Shown here piece by piece: positions 16,075 to 24,096 of a stretch of 64,000 nt of DNA. The stretch's first letter is position 1. Each line of letters begins with the position of its first letter. The translations under genes were made by a program, and so were the position numbers. This stretch comes from Armatimonadota bacterium (lineage in GTDB: Bacteria; Armatimonadota; Fimbriimonadia; Fimbriimonadales; Fimbriimonadaceae): NCBI GenBank assembly GCA_016125185.1, contig WGMG01000006.1, positions 1,945,889 through 2,009,888 on the forward strand, in the 5' to 3' direction. The notes beneath the pieces are model-generated. The model did no database searches. It saw nothing but the letters and a program-made list of their open reading frames with translations, and was not told where the DNA came from.

Positions 16075-17304
16075 TCATAAGGACCTAGGTCGCCTCATGC
16101 GATAAGCTAGACCCGCCCCGCCGAAGAGGAGAAAGCCCCCTGTCCCGATGTACAAAAGCTGCGTCGGAGAATTGTTGGGCGGAACGTCATGCTGAAACGA
16201 CTGCCCGGCCAATTGCCGCACCTCGGCGTCGGATTTTGGCCGTTCCCCGATGACATACGGCACCGCTTTCGGGCCCTTCAGTCGATTATCCTGCGCCTGC
16301 GTTCCCACCGGCCCCATCGAGGTCATGTCTTTGACGTCTACCTTGTCTCCAAACTCCGCGCTTTTCAGCGTATAAGTCACCTGTTGGCTAAGGTGAGCCA
16401 GTGAGCCGCTTCGAAATTTCACGTCGACCTTGGTTGGCACCCTCGATCCGTTCGGATAGGTGTTGTAATGCTCGATATCGACCGTGAAGTACGGCGTCTT
16501 TGCGACCGACTCGGTAAAGTTGACCAAATCTCCCGAAGACGCATCGACCTCGAAGGTTTGCGTCTTTTTGTGGCCTTCCCGCACGACCTCTTGGTTCGCC
16601 CACGAAACGCCTCCCTCGATCCGCCCAAACCGATCGATCTGAACGAATTTACTGAGTGGGAGTCCGGCCAGAGGAATCGCCAAAACTCCACTGCCGATGG
16701 TCGATGGAAAGCTGTAAGTGGCCTCCTTATCGATATCCGCATCGATCCGTCCCGACGGCCCAAACCGGCCAACCGTGGAAAGCAACGAGCCGTTGCTAAA
16801 GTCGCGGATCACGTCCTGCTTATAGCTCATCGGCATCTTTAGCCCTTTCAACGCGAGGTTCCTGGCCGTATTCTCGGCGATCGCTTCGACCGCCTGCCAG
16901 TCCTCACCGGCGACCTTTCGAGCCAAAACCTTCTTCTCCACCGCCACCATGCTGCCAAACCGCCGTACGACGATCGTCCCCTTTTCCCACTTCTCGCCCG
17001 CATTGCGTCGGCTCATCTTCTGCCGGTAGAGCCAAACCCGGTCCAAATCGGCCTGAGTGTTGCCCATCTTCAACAGCGATTCTCGAATCTTGTCCGTCAT
17101 TGGCGTCGGCGGCACAATCTGGCGAGCGTCTTCCCAACGCACATAGTCAAATTCGTATTGAGATCGATTCGATTCGGCTCCCCGAAAAAGGTCGTTTTCC
17201 AAAATGCGATTGGCTGGCTCGCCAGGGTTGGCCGCACAATGCGCCGCCACCAAAGTGACGGCGCAAAGGATCGGTCCTACCCTACATGGGTTGGAATGCT
17301 TCAT
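16075..17304 (-). CDS. exported protein with a C-terminal membrane anchor
   Basis: The ATG at 17304 has GGAG 8 nt upstream and opens a signal peptide (MKHSNPCRVGPILCAVTLVAAHCAA). The central region (IVVRRFGSMVAVEKKVLA, TQTFEVDASSGDLVNF, VKFRSGSLAHLSQQVTYTLK) resembles the curved-sheet proteins of the LolA / outer-membrane lipoprotein-sorting type, but this is a weak impression. The C-terminus is a proline- and asparagine-rich stretch, one hydrophobic helix (LLYIGTGGFLLFGGAGLAY) and RMRRPRS. This is laid out like a sorting tail but lacks a PEP motif. It is last in a minus-strand set with the 17346 and 17735 genes. Confidence 0.7.
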   Translation of the reverse strand: MKHSNPCRVGPILCAVTLVAAHCAANPGEPANRILENDLFRGAESNRSQYEFDYVRWEDARQIVPPTPMTDKIRESLLKMGNTQADLDRVWLYRQKMSRRNAGEKWEKGTIVVRRFGSMVAVEKKVLARKVAGEDWQAVEAIAENTARNLALKGLKMPMSYKQDVIRDFSNGSLLSTVGRFGPSGRIDADIDKEATYSFPSTIGSGVLAIPLAGLPLSKFVQIDRFGRIEGGVSWANQEVVREGHKKTQTFEVDASSGDLVNFTESVAKTPYFTVDIEHYNTYPNGSRVPTKVDVKFRSGSLAHLSQQVTYTLKSAEFGDKVDVKDMTSMGPVGTQAQDNRLKGPKAVPYVIGERPKSDAEVRQLAGQSFQHDVPPNNSPTQLLYIGTGGFLLFGGAGLAYRMRRPRSL

Positions 17305-17345
17305 AAACAAACTCCACAAAAACAGGTCTCGGCGACATCGCGACC

Positions 17346-17738
17346 CTAGTTCGTGATGTCCCCACCCGTACCGTTATCAAAGTCTTGGCAGGTAGGAGCA
17401 TAGTCTGGGTTGTCCGTTACCGTTGTCCAAGAGACGTTCGTGAAATCACAATAGTTGCCGCCTGGATCGGATATACAGTACCCCTCGCGCTCATAGTAGA
17501 ACGCGTAAACAAAGCTGTCGTGGCACCAACCGTAGGGGCCGTACTGACAAGAACTGCCCGTCGTGTGCTTTTCTTGCATGCACTGGGCGTCTGCCGTACA
17601 TCCGCCGGGCGGATTCACGTAGGCCCAAGCGGGGTCGTTTCGAAGGCATAGCCCCTGCATGTCGGCGACCACCGTCGCGGCAATGACGAATATCCCACAG
17701 GCCGATGCAACCATCGGCAATTTTCGACTGATTTTCAT
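17346..17738 (-). CDS. secreted cysteine-rich small protein, 130 aa
   Basis: The signal peptide MKISRKLPMVASACGIFVIAATVVA is followed by a mature part of about 105 residues with eight cysteines (GLC, GGC, AQC, SSC, GWC, GYC, NYC, PTC). This is suitable for four disulfides in an oxidising compartment. It is rich in Gly, Tyr, Asp and Asn and matches no family I know. Its ATG overlaps the stop of the DUF1573-like gene by 4 nt, so the two are translated together. A partner, substrate or peptide-signal role is possible but unproven. Confidence 0.7.
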   Translation of the reverse strand: MKISRKLPMVASACGIFVIAATVVADMQGLCLRNDPAWAYVNPPGGCTADAQCMQEKHTTGSSCQYGPYGWCHDSFVYAFYYEREGYCISDPGGNYCDFTNVSWTTVTDNPDYAPTCQDFDNGTGGDITN

Positions 17739-18172
17739 GATCTATCTCCGAGATAGGCTAAAAACCGAAGGTCCAGACGACTGTCGTCGTGACCATTCAC
17801 TTTGATTGTCGCGAGATTCCACACCCCCAACTTCACCGAATCGGTGGCGACACTCAGATCGCCCTCCGTGCTTTCCAGAGGCAGCAGATAATCCGAGTCG
17901 AACCGAAGGTCCAAACACGAGCAACCCGACGCCTTCGAAAGACGAATGGGGGTCATGGTGTTGTTGATGATGCGAAACTTCCCAGTCGCGATCTTCGATG
18001 TTCCGACTCTCAGCCTCAAATTGCTTTGGGCGAGAGTTAGCCCAGGCCGGAACCGCCATGGTGCGATGCCGTAAGCGGTGATCAATGCTCCGAGCACGAT
18101 CAAAACCGCCGCGAACGAACGGCCAATCCACGTGCGTGAATGCCATTTTCGTTCCGATTTATCGCTGTCCAC
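17735..18172 (-). CDS. DUF1573-like membrane-anchored protein
   Basis: The GTG at 18172 with AGGA upstream is preferred; the longer frame would need a TTG at 18268 with no ribosome site. One transmembrane helix (SFAAVLIVLGALITAYGIA) is followed by an Ig-like domain: FRIINNTMTPIRLSKASGCSCLD, then PLESTEGDLSVATD and GVWNLATIKVNGHD. The GCSCL motif and the turn after it match DUF1573 domains, which in other phyla accompany small exported peptides. It overlaps the cysteine-rich gene by 4 nt, and this pairing is notable. Confidence 0.65.
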   Translation of the reverse strand: MDSDKSERKWHSRTWIGRSFAAVLIVLGALITAYGIAPWRFRPGLTLAQSNLRLRVGTSKIATGKFRIINNTMTPIRLSKASGCSCLDLRFDSDYLLPLESTEGDLSVATDSVKLGVWNLATIKVNGHDDSRLDLRFLAYLGDRS

Positions 18173-18382
18173 AGTGTCCTGAAACGATATCACGCCTCGA
18201 CCAGAAAAGCAAGTATTTTTACCAGGTTTTGGCAAATCATTGAATCTGTCGAAGAATTCTCTCGCCAATCTTACGGCGGGCGCTCCAAAGAACCGTTACG
18301 GTGCCGATACAACCACAATTCCACGGGAAACACCCAATCTTGATAAAATATTTCCTGAATTAGTTAGATCGTTCTCATCATC

Positions 18383-18417
18383 CAAAGAAAAAGCACGGCC
18401 GCCATCGACGGCCGTGC
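18383..18417 (-). terminator. intrinsic terminator of the 18440-20029 gene
   Basis: On the minus strand, GCACGGCCG (18417-18409) pairs perfectly with CGGCCGTGC (18401-18393) around a 7-nt loop, followed by TTTTTCTTT (18392-18384). It begins 22 nt past the stop codon and is a textbook Rho-independent terminator. Confidence 0.85.
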
Positions 18418-18439
18418 CATTTTGTGCCAAAACCAGGTG

Positions 18440-20029
18440 CTAGCTCTTCTTCAGCAAACCGTCTGCGCGGCGGTTGTAGTTGCCACCGATCTCGCGGATG
18501 CTGAGGCTCAAGTCGAGGCGTCCGGCGCTATCGACCTTGCCCGTAAGCCGGATGTCCCATCGGCGATTCGATTTGTCCACGAGTTCGCCAACCGCCGAAA
18601 GCGACTGTCGAGCCCGATCGTACGTTCCCTTGAACGTGATGTGGAAGCCTTCGTTTCGCCCTGGAGCCAAGTAGCCGCTGACGTCCATCAGGTTGCTTCG
18701 CGAGTTCGACAGCTTGATCGAAGCGGTATGCGCCACCTTATCTCCTGCCAGGTTCACGACGTCGATGGTTCCTGCGTACGTTCCATCGATCTTAGCGTTC
18801 AGGTCGGCTCGCTCGCGGTCGACCGTAAACTTCTTCGTCGCCGACCAATCCTTCATGCCATTGCCGGTCGCCGTAACCTCGATGGTATAAACGCCCGCCT
18901 CATTGGTTCGAATGTCCAACGACTTGCGGGTTGTCCCGTTGATCTCAAGATTCAGACGATACGAATCGCTGGCGACCACCCGTCCGCTCGGACCAAGCAC
19001 TCGCACCGAAACCGAAGCAGGCATCGTCTCGTTTCGACCACCCGTGTAATAGACTCCGATGTCAGCCGAGACCGTCTCATCCATCTTGATCTTCCCGCCT
19101 TTCATTCGAATGTCGCCGCTCAGCTTCATGTCGAAGTTGGTGCCAGAGGGATTCCCGGTGGTGCCACGCAGGCGATAAGTCTTATCGATCACGCTGGATG
19201 ATGAATTTCGCAGGTCCAGCTTCTCGGTCACGCGACTCTGACCGCCGCCGTCGACCGTCACCGTATAGACCGCCTTCTTGGTCAACCGAACCGAGGCGTT
19301 CCCACTCGAATCCGTCGTAACCGTCTTGCTTTCGCTTCGGTCATCGGCTTCAAAAGTCACCCGCGCTCGCGAAATCGGATTGCGGCCCGACGAGTCCATC
19401 GTTCGCACCATCACCATGCGCTCCAAAGTCGTTCGCTTCAGGTTGAAGACCGCAACGGTATCGCGTCGAAAGTTGGTTATCACACCAGCCGTGTACGTTT
19501 CGAAGCCGTTGGCCGAAACGCTCACCGAAGTGCGTGCATTCGGCGCATTGTCAATCGGGATGATGGCAAGCCCATTCGATCCCGACAAATATCGTTTCGC
19601 AACCGTCGCATTGCCAAGGGTGATCTCGGCCTGAGCGCCTCGGATCGGTTCGTTCGTATCGTCCGTTCGAGCGAAAACCAGAATCTTCTCAGACTTGTTC
19701 GGGCCTAAGCGAAAATCAATCTGGGTTGGCCTGTTGGATGACAACGTGACTTCTTTCATTTGGTATGCGAAGTCGTCCTTTGTCGCAACGACAATATACT
19801 TTCCACCCCGCACTTTCGCCACAACCGCATTGCCGTCACGGTTAGTGACCGCGGCATTGACAAAGAACGGCGACTTCTCCGGACCGATAAGGACAATGGC
19901 GGCACCGGTAATAGCTCGGCCAGCCGAATCTTTCACCGTCATAACGATGTCGGACTGGGCATTGGCTGCAACCGCTCCCAAGAGGAACGCGGTGACGCCG
20001 AAGAGTTTTGCAGTGCTATGACGTTTCAT
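18440..20029 (-). CDS. large exported protein with carboxypeptidase-regulatory-like Ig repeats
   Basis: 529 aa. The signal peptide ends near ANA. Three or more beta-sandwich modules follow, with the pattern VKDSAGRAITGAAIVLIG ... GNAVVAKVRGGKYIVVATKDDFA and later RNPISRARVTFEADD ... GNASVRLTKKAVYTVTVDGGG. These match carboxypeptidase-D regulatory-like and bacterial Ig folds. The last third is a separate beta-rich domain (DGTYAGTIDVVNLAG to the end). There is no anchor, so it is probably periplasmic or secreted. It ends in a clear intrinsic terminator. Confidence 0.75.
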   Translation of the reverse strand: MKRHSTAKLFGVTAFLLGAVAANAQSDIVMTVKDSAGRAITGAAIVLIGPEKSPFFVNAAVTNRDGNAVVAKVRGGKYIVVATKDDFAYQMKEVTLSSNRPTQIDFRLGPNKSEKILVFARTDDTNEPIRGAQAEITLGNATVAKRYLSGSNGLAIIPIDNAPNARTSVSVSANGFETYTAGVITNFRRDTVAVFNLKRTTLERMVMVRTMDSSGRNPISRARVTFEADDRSESKTVTTDSSGNASVRLTKKAVYTVTVDGGGQSRVTEKLDLRNSSSSVIDKTYRLRGTTGNPSGTNFDMKLSGDIRMKGGKIKMDETVSADIGVYYTGGRNETMPASVSVRVLGPSGRVVASDSYRLNLEINGTTRKSLDIRTNEAGVYTIEVTATGNGMKDWSATKKFTVDRERADLNAKIDGTYAGTIDVVNLAGDKVAHTASIKLSNSRSNLMDVSGYLAPGRNEGFHITFKGTYDRARQSLSAVGELVDKSNRRWDIRLTGKVDSAGRLDLSLSIREIGGNYNRRADGLLKKS

Positions 20030-20110
20030 ATCTTCTGATTATGAAACGCGTACGCCTATTCGGCAATTACAAAGTGTAGGTCCTTCGCCAGAAGAACCTA
20101 CCGAAATACC

Positions 20111-21136
20111 TTACTTCGCTACGAGTTCGCCCGCGGTCTTGATGACCTCGCGCTTGTATTCTTCAGTCGTCGCCTTGCCGCCAAGGTCGATGGTCAGGCA
20201 TTGCCCTTCATCGCAGACCTGGAGAACCGCGTTGAGGATTCGATCTGCCTTCTCGTTCTCGCCCAGGTGGCGAAGCATCATCAGAGCCGACAGAAGGAGC
20301 GCTGTTGGGTTGGCGACGCCCTTGCCTGCGATGTCCGGCGCCGAACCGTGCACCGCCTCAAACACCGCGCATTTCGCGCCGATATTGGCCGAAGCCGCAA
20401 GCCCGAGACCGCCGACGAGACCGGCGCAAAGGTCGGAAACGATGTCGCCATAAAGGTTCTCGGTGACGATCACATCAAACTGCTCGGGGTTGATGACCAA
20501 CTGCATACAGCAGTTGTCGACGATGATGTCGTCGGCCTTCAGATCGGGATATTCCTGCGCCGTCTTATAGAACTCTTCGAGGAACATGCCATCCGTGAGC
20601 TTCATGATGTTGGCCTTGTGGACAGCCGTGATGCGCTTTCGACCCTGTTTGCGAGTCATGTCGAACGCGTATTTGAACAAGCGCTGACATCCTGGCCGAG
20701 TGATGACCTTAATCGATTGAGCGACGTCCGGATGGGCCTTATATTCGATGCCCGCATAGAGGTCTTCCGTGTTCTCTCGAACGATAATGAGGTCGATATG
20801 CTTACCTTCGAACGGACCGTGGACGCCTGGCATCGTCTTCGTCGGTCGAACGTTCGCAAAGAGATCGAGGGCCTGACGAAGGATCACGTTCGCAGATTTA
20901 TGGCCGGTGCCCACCGGCGTGGTGGTCGGCCCTTTGAGCGCAATTCCCAGTTCGCGGATGGTTTCGATGGTCTCCTGCGGCATGGCATCTTTGCCTTTTT
21001 CGACCGCACCAAGACCGCCTTCCAGGTAAACCCATTCGGCTTCGAACCCTACAGATTCGAGGATGGAAATCGTCGTCCGAGTGATCTCCGGCCCGATTCC
21101 ATCGCCAGGGATAACCGCAATCTTTCGTTTGCTCAT
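20111..21136 (-). CDS. NAD-type isocitrate dehydrogenase
   Basis: 341 aa. The beta-decarboxylating dehydrogenase family is shown by IAVIPGDGIGPEIT at the start and TENLYGDIVSDLCAGLVGGLGLAAS near residues 225-247. The substrate loop KGPTTTPVGTGHKSANVILRQ resembles NAD-dependent isocitrate dehydrogenase rather than isopropylmalate dehydrogenase, and RENTEDLYAGIEY fits too. It makes 2-oxoglutarate in the citric acid cycle. No other cycle genes are adjacent apart from the lyase 9 kb away. Confidence 0.88.
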   Translation of the reverse strand: MSKRKIAVIPGDGIGPEITRTTISILESVGFEAEWVYLEGGLGAVEKGKDAMPQETIETIRELGIALKGPTTTPVGTGHKSANVILRQALDLFANVRPTKTMPGVHGPFEGKHIDLIIVRENTEDLYAGIEYKAHPDVAQSIKVITRPGCQRLFKYAFDMTRKQGRKRITAVHKANIMKLTDGMFLEEFYKTAQEYPDLKADDIIVDNCCMQLVINPEQFDVIVTENLYGDIVSDLCAGLVGGLGLAASANIGAKCAVFEAVHGSAPDIAGKGVANPTALLLSALMMLRHLGENEKADRILNAVLQVCDEGQCLTIDLGGKATTEEYKREVIKTAGELVAK

Positions 21137-21285
21137 TACTGATTAATATTGGCAAAATTACCGGGGATAAGTATTGGTTCGTTAAAAGTTTCGTTTGAAC
21201 CTGACGTCGAAAGTCACGAAGTTCAAGTCGGTGGCATGAAATCTGCACCTTTCATCCGCATAATATTTATGAGGTTCTTTAAGAA

Positions 21286-22449
21286 ATGAGACTTGTCGAA
21301 GTTAAGTTGGAAGAACCGAGAATCGAGAATCACTCAACGACGCGGTTCGATCTCACGATTGTCGTCCCAACGCTCAACGAAGCCAAAAACATACCGATCC
21401 TTTACGCATCGCTGGAGCGAGTGCTAACCGGCCTCAAGTGGGAACTCGTCATCGTCGATGATAATTCGAAGGATGATTCACCGGCGCTGATGGTCGATAT
21501 GGCCAACCGCCACGACAACTTTCGCTTTATTCGCCGGTTCGGACGAAGCGGACTCTCGACCGCGTGCGCCGAAGGCATGATGACGGCGGCTTCGCCGATC
21601 ATCGCCGTCATGGACGCCGACGGTCAGCACGACGAAACGAAGCTGATGGAAATGTTCCGAATCCTCGATTCGGATCAAGCTGACGTCGTCGTCGGAAGCC
21701 GATTTGCCGAAGGCGCCGACCTCACCTCGTTTACCAATTTCCGAACGAAGCTGAGTCTGTGGAGCAACGTCATGGCCCAAAAGTGGTTTCAAGTGCCGCT
21801 GAAGGACTCGATGGGCAACTTCTTCATGCTCAAACGACCGGTCATCGAAGCCGCCGCCCCGAACCTTTGCGGCCGCGGTCAGAAGCTGTTGTTCGACATC
21901 CTACTCGTAAGCCCGGATAGCTTGCGGGTGGCCGAAGTGCCGATCGTCTTCGGCGAGCGCGAGCACGGCGAGAGCAAGCTGAGCCACATTGCCGCAATCG
22001 ACTTTGGACTTCAGATCCTCGACCGAAAAATCGGAAAGTTCCTGCCCACGAAGATTCTGGTCGACATGACAATGATCGTGGCTGCAACCGTTCTCACCAC
22101 CATCCTCATTTGGACCGTCATGAAGCTGGCCTTTATGGCGACGGGGACCTTCCCCTACGCGCCGACGCTGGTGCCGTTCGCATCGATTCCGGCTGTAGTT
22201 ATCGCCTTTTACGCTCAGCAAATGGTGATCCCAAAGCGGAAGCGAAGCAAAGGAGCTAACCAGGTCAAAGACTTTCTCTACTTCCTTGCCATCAACCTGC
22301 CGTTCATCGTCCTCGCGATGTGGGTCACGGCTGGTGTGGTTCAGGTCGGTGATCCGAGATTGAGGAACCTCTTCGGCGCATCGCTGGTTGCTAACATCGG
22401 TATCATCGTAGCAACGAGCTGGCGACGCGAAGTTATTTCTAAGCGCTAA
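21286..22449 (+). CDS. polyprenyl-phosphate glycosyltransferase with a C-terminal membrane domain
   Basis: 387 aa. The N-terminal GT2 domain is of the dolichol-phosphate mannosyltransferase type: LTIVVPTLNEAKNI, VIVDDNSKDDS, MDADGQHDE, VVGSRFAEGA, and GEREHGESKLS. From about residue 255 there are four hydrophobic segments of the GtrA-like kind. It probably loads a sugar onto a lipid carrier, and the membrane part may flip it. The next gene encodes a multi-pass protein that could be a lipid-sugar-using transferase. Confidence 0.87.
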   Translation: MRLVEVKLEEPRIENHSTTRFDLTIVVPTLNEAKNIPILYASLERVLTGLKWELVIVDDNSKDDSPALMVDMANRHDNFRFIRRFGRSGLSTACAEGMMTAASPIIAVMDADGQHDETKLMEMFRILDSDQADVVVGSRFAEGADLTSFTNFRTKLSLWSNVMAQKWFQVPLKDSMGNFFMLKRPVIEAAAPNLCGRGQKLLFDILLVSPDSLRVAEVPIVFGEREHGESKLSHIAAIDFGLQILDRKIGKFLPTKILVDMTMIVAATVLTTILIWTVMKLAFMATGTFPYAPTLVPFASIPAVVIAFYAQQMVIPKRKRSKGANQVKDFLYFLAINLPFIVLAMWVTAGVVQVGDPRLRNLFGASLVANIGIIVATSWRREVISKR

Positions 22450-22491
22450 GATCAAGTTCGGCGCCGTTGCCGAACACCCTTTGTAGGGAAC

Positions 22492-24039
22492 ATGGAATCG
22501 GCTGACGGCAAACCAAACGAATTTAGTAAGCAGAGCGGCGCTCTGTTTTGGATCATGCATCTCATTGCGATGGTCCCGATCCTAATCGTCAAGAACCTCC
22601 CCTTTTCGGATTATTCCGACCACTTGTCGCGGATCGCCATTTTGCTTCGGGACAGGCAGTCACCGCTCTTCCCGTCGATGTACCATACGAACTTCTATTT
22701 TCGTCCGTACCTCGGGTTTGATGTGCCCGCCTGGCTACTGGCCCACGTGCTCAGCTTCGATCTCACCGGCAAGGTCTTCTACCTATTGGCGCTGACCCTA
22801 TGGAACTTTGGCCTGTTTCGTCTGGCCAAGTCGAGAGGCGGATCGGGAATCGCCGGATGTCTTCCGGTGCTGTTGACGTACAACATGGTCACGATCCAGG
22901 GCTTCTTGCCGTATCTGGCCGGCATGGCGCTGGTTCCGTGGTACCTGATCGCCTTTTCAAAGAAGGGGCCACTGGTCAAGTCCCTGCCCTTCCTGATCCT
23001 GTTCCCCCTCCTGATTTTCGCCTCGCACCAGTTGGCGCTTCTCCTCTTCATCATGGGAGCCTTTTGCTTCCTCTTCGATTCAGAAGGCACGAAGCAAAGC
23101 CGACGGGCTCAAGGCATCCAGATCGGATTGCTGCTCGTTTTGAACCTCGTCTATTTCAAGCTGGCAAAGTTTGGCGGCACGTCCCAATCGATCGAGTTCG
23201 GCGGCATCGAGGCAAAAGCCCACAACCTTTCCGAAGCCTTTCTGACCGGGTCACTTCGACTTGATTACCTCTTTGTCGGCCTGGTCTCTATCGTCGTGGT
23301 CGTTCTTCTGGTCCGAAAAACGTTCGCACTCAACCGGCTGGCCATCGCGCTCCTCGTCATTCCCTTCCTCGCTTTCGCCGTAGCGCCGATCAAGCTCGGT
23401 CTCGCAGAGAATTTTGACTACCGTTTCGTGCTCTTTGGGCTCTGCCTCGCCTTCGCCGTCCTCACACCGCAGATCAAGTCCAAGAAGGATTTCTCGCTCG
23501 TGGCCGCAGCCCTGGTGACCCTTGCCCTGTTCCGATCCGGCTACGTTGGCAAAGGCTTCTTGGTCGCCAATGAGCGTCTGGAAGAGGCGCGAATCGCCAT
23601 GAAGAATCTGCCCGGTACCCCGGCGCTGATCGTCTCCACCATCGGCGAACATAGCCAGTGGCAACCCAGCCAATGGAAGCCCATGCCCTATTCGGTCGCT
23701 AACTACGCCCCCATAGATCGAACGGCCTACGTCAACACTATTTTCCAAGAACCGTCGATGATGACCATCACGTTTGGCGACATCGGGCGCGCTTTCGATT
23801 ACGTTGGTCGACACGATGGACGAGCCACGCCGGAAGGTATTTGGTCATTGCTGAATGACGCTGGCACCCGAGTTCAGCAAGTCTTCCGTCAAGAACATCC
23901 TCCCGTCCAATTCTATGCGATCATCGTTTCTTCCGACCTCGAGCCCCTCCCAAAAATCGATGACCCAACCTACCGAGAAGTCGTCCATGGATCGTATTTT
24001 TCAATCTATGAACTACCCACTCAGGTGATGAGATTCTAA
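22492..24039 (+). CDS. multi-pass membrane protein, possible glycan transferase
   Basis: 515 aa with roughly ten hydrophobic helices and a soluble C-terminal part. The first external loop carries acidic residues (LPFSDYSDHLSRIA), a layout common to GT-C enzymes, but no family can be assigned firmly. The ATG has AGGGA upstream and starts 42 nt after the lipid-sugar glycosyltransferase, so the pair probably acts in one glycan pathway. Confidence 0.65.
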   Translation: MESADGKPNEFSKQSGALFWIMHLIAMVPILIVKNLPFSDYSDHLSRIAILLRDRQSPLFPSMYHTNFYFRPYLGFDVPAWLLAHVLSFDLTGKVFYLLALTLWNFGLFRLAKSRGGSGIAGCLPVLLTYNMVTIQGFLPYLAGMALVPWYLIAFSKKGPLVKSLPFLILFPLLIFASHQLALLLFIMGAFCFLFDSEGTKQSRRAQGIQIGLLLVLNLVYFKLAKFGGTSQSIEFGGIEAKAHNLSEAFLTGSLRLDYLFVGLVSIVVVVLLVRKTFALNRLAIALLVIPFLAFAVAPIKLGLAENFDYRFVLFGLCLAFAVLTPQIKSKKDFSLVAAALVTLALFRSGYVGKGFLVANERLEEARIAMKNLPGTPALIVSTIGEHSQWQPSQWKPMPYSVANYAPIDRTAYVNTIFQEPSMMTITFGDIGRAFDYVGRHDGRATPEGIWSLLNDAGTRVQQVFRQEHPPVQFYAIIVSSDLEPLPKIDDPTYREVVHGSYFSIYELPTQVMRF

Positions 24040-24096
24040 AGTCCCATTGGTTTTGAAATTTTGGGATCAGTCGTCCGTCGTAGTTAGTGAAAGCAA

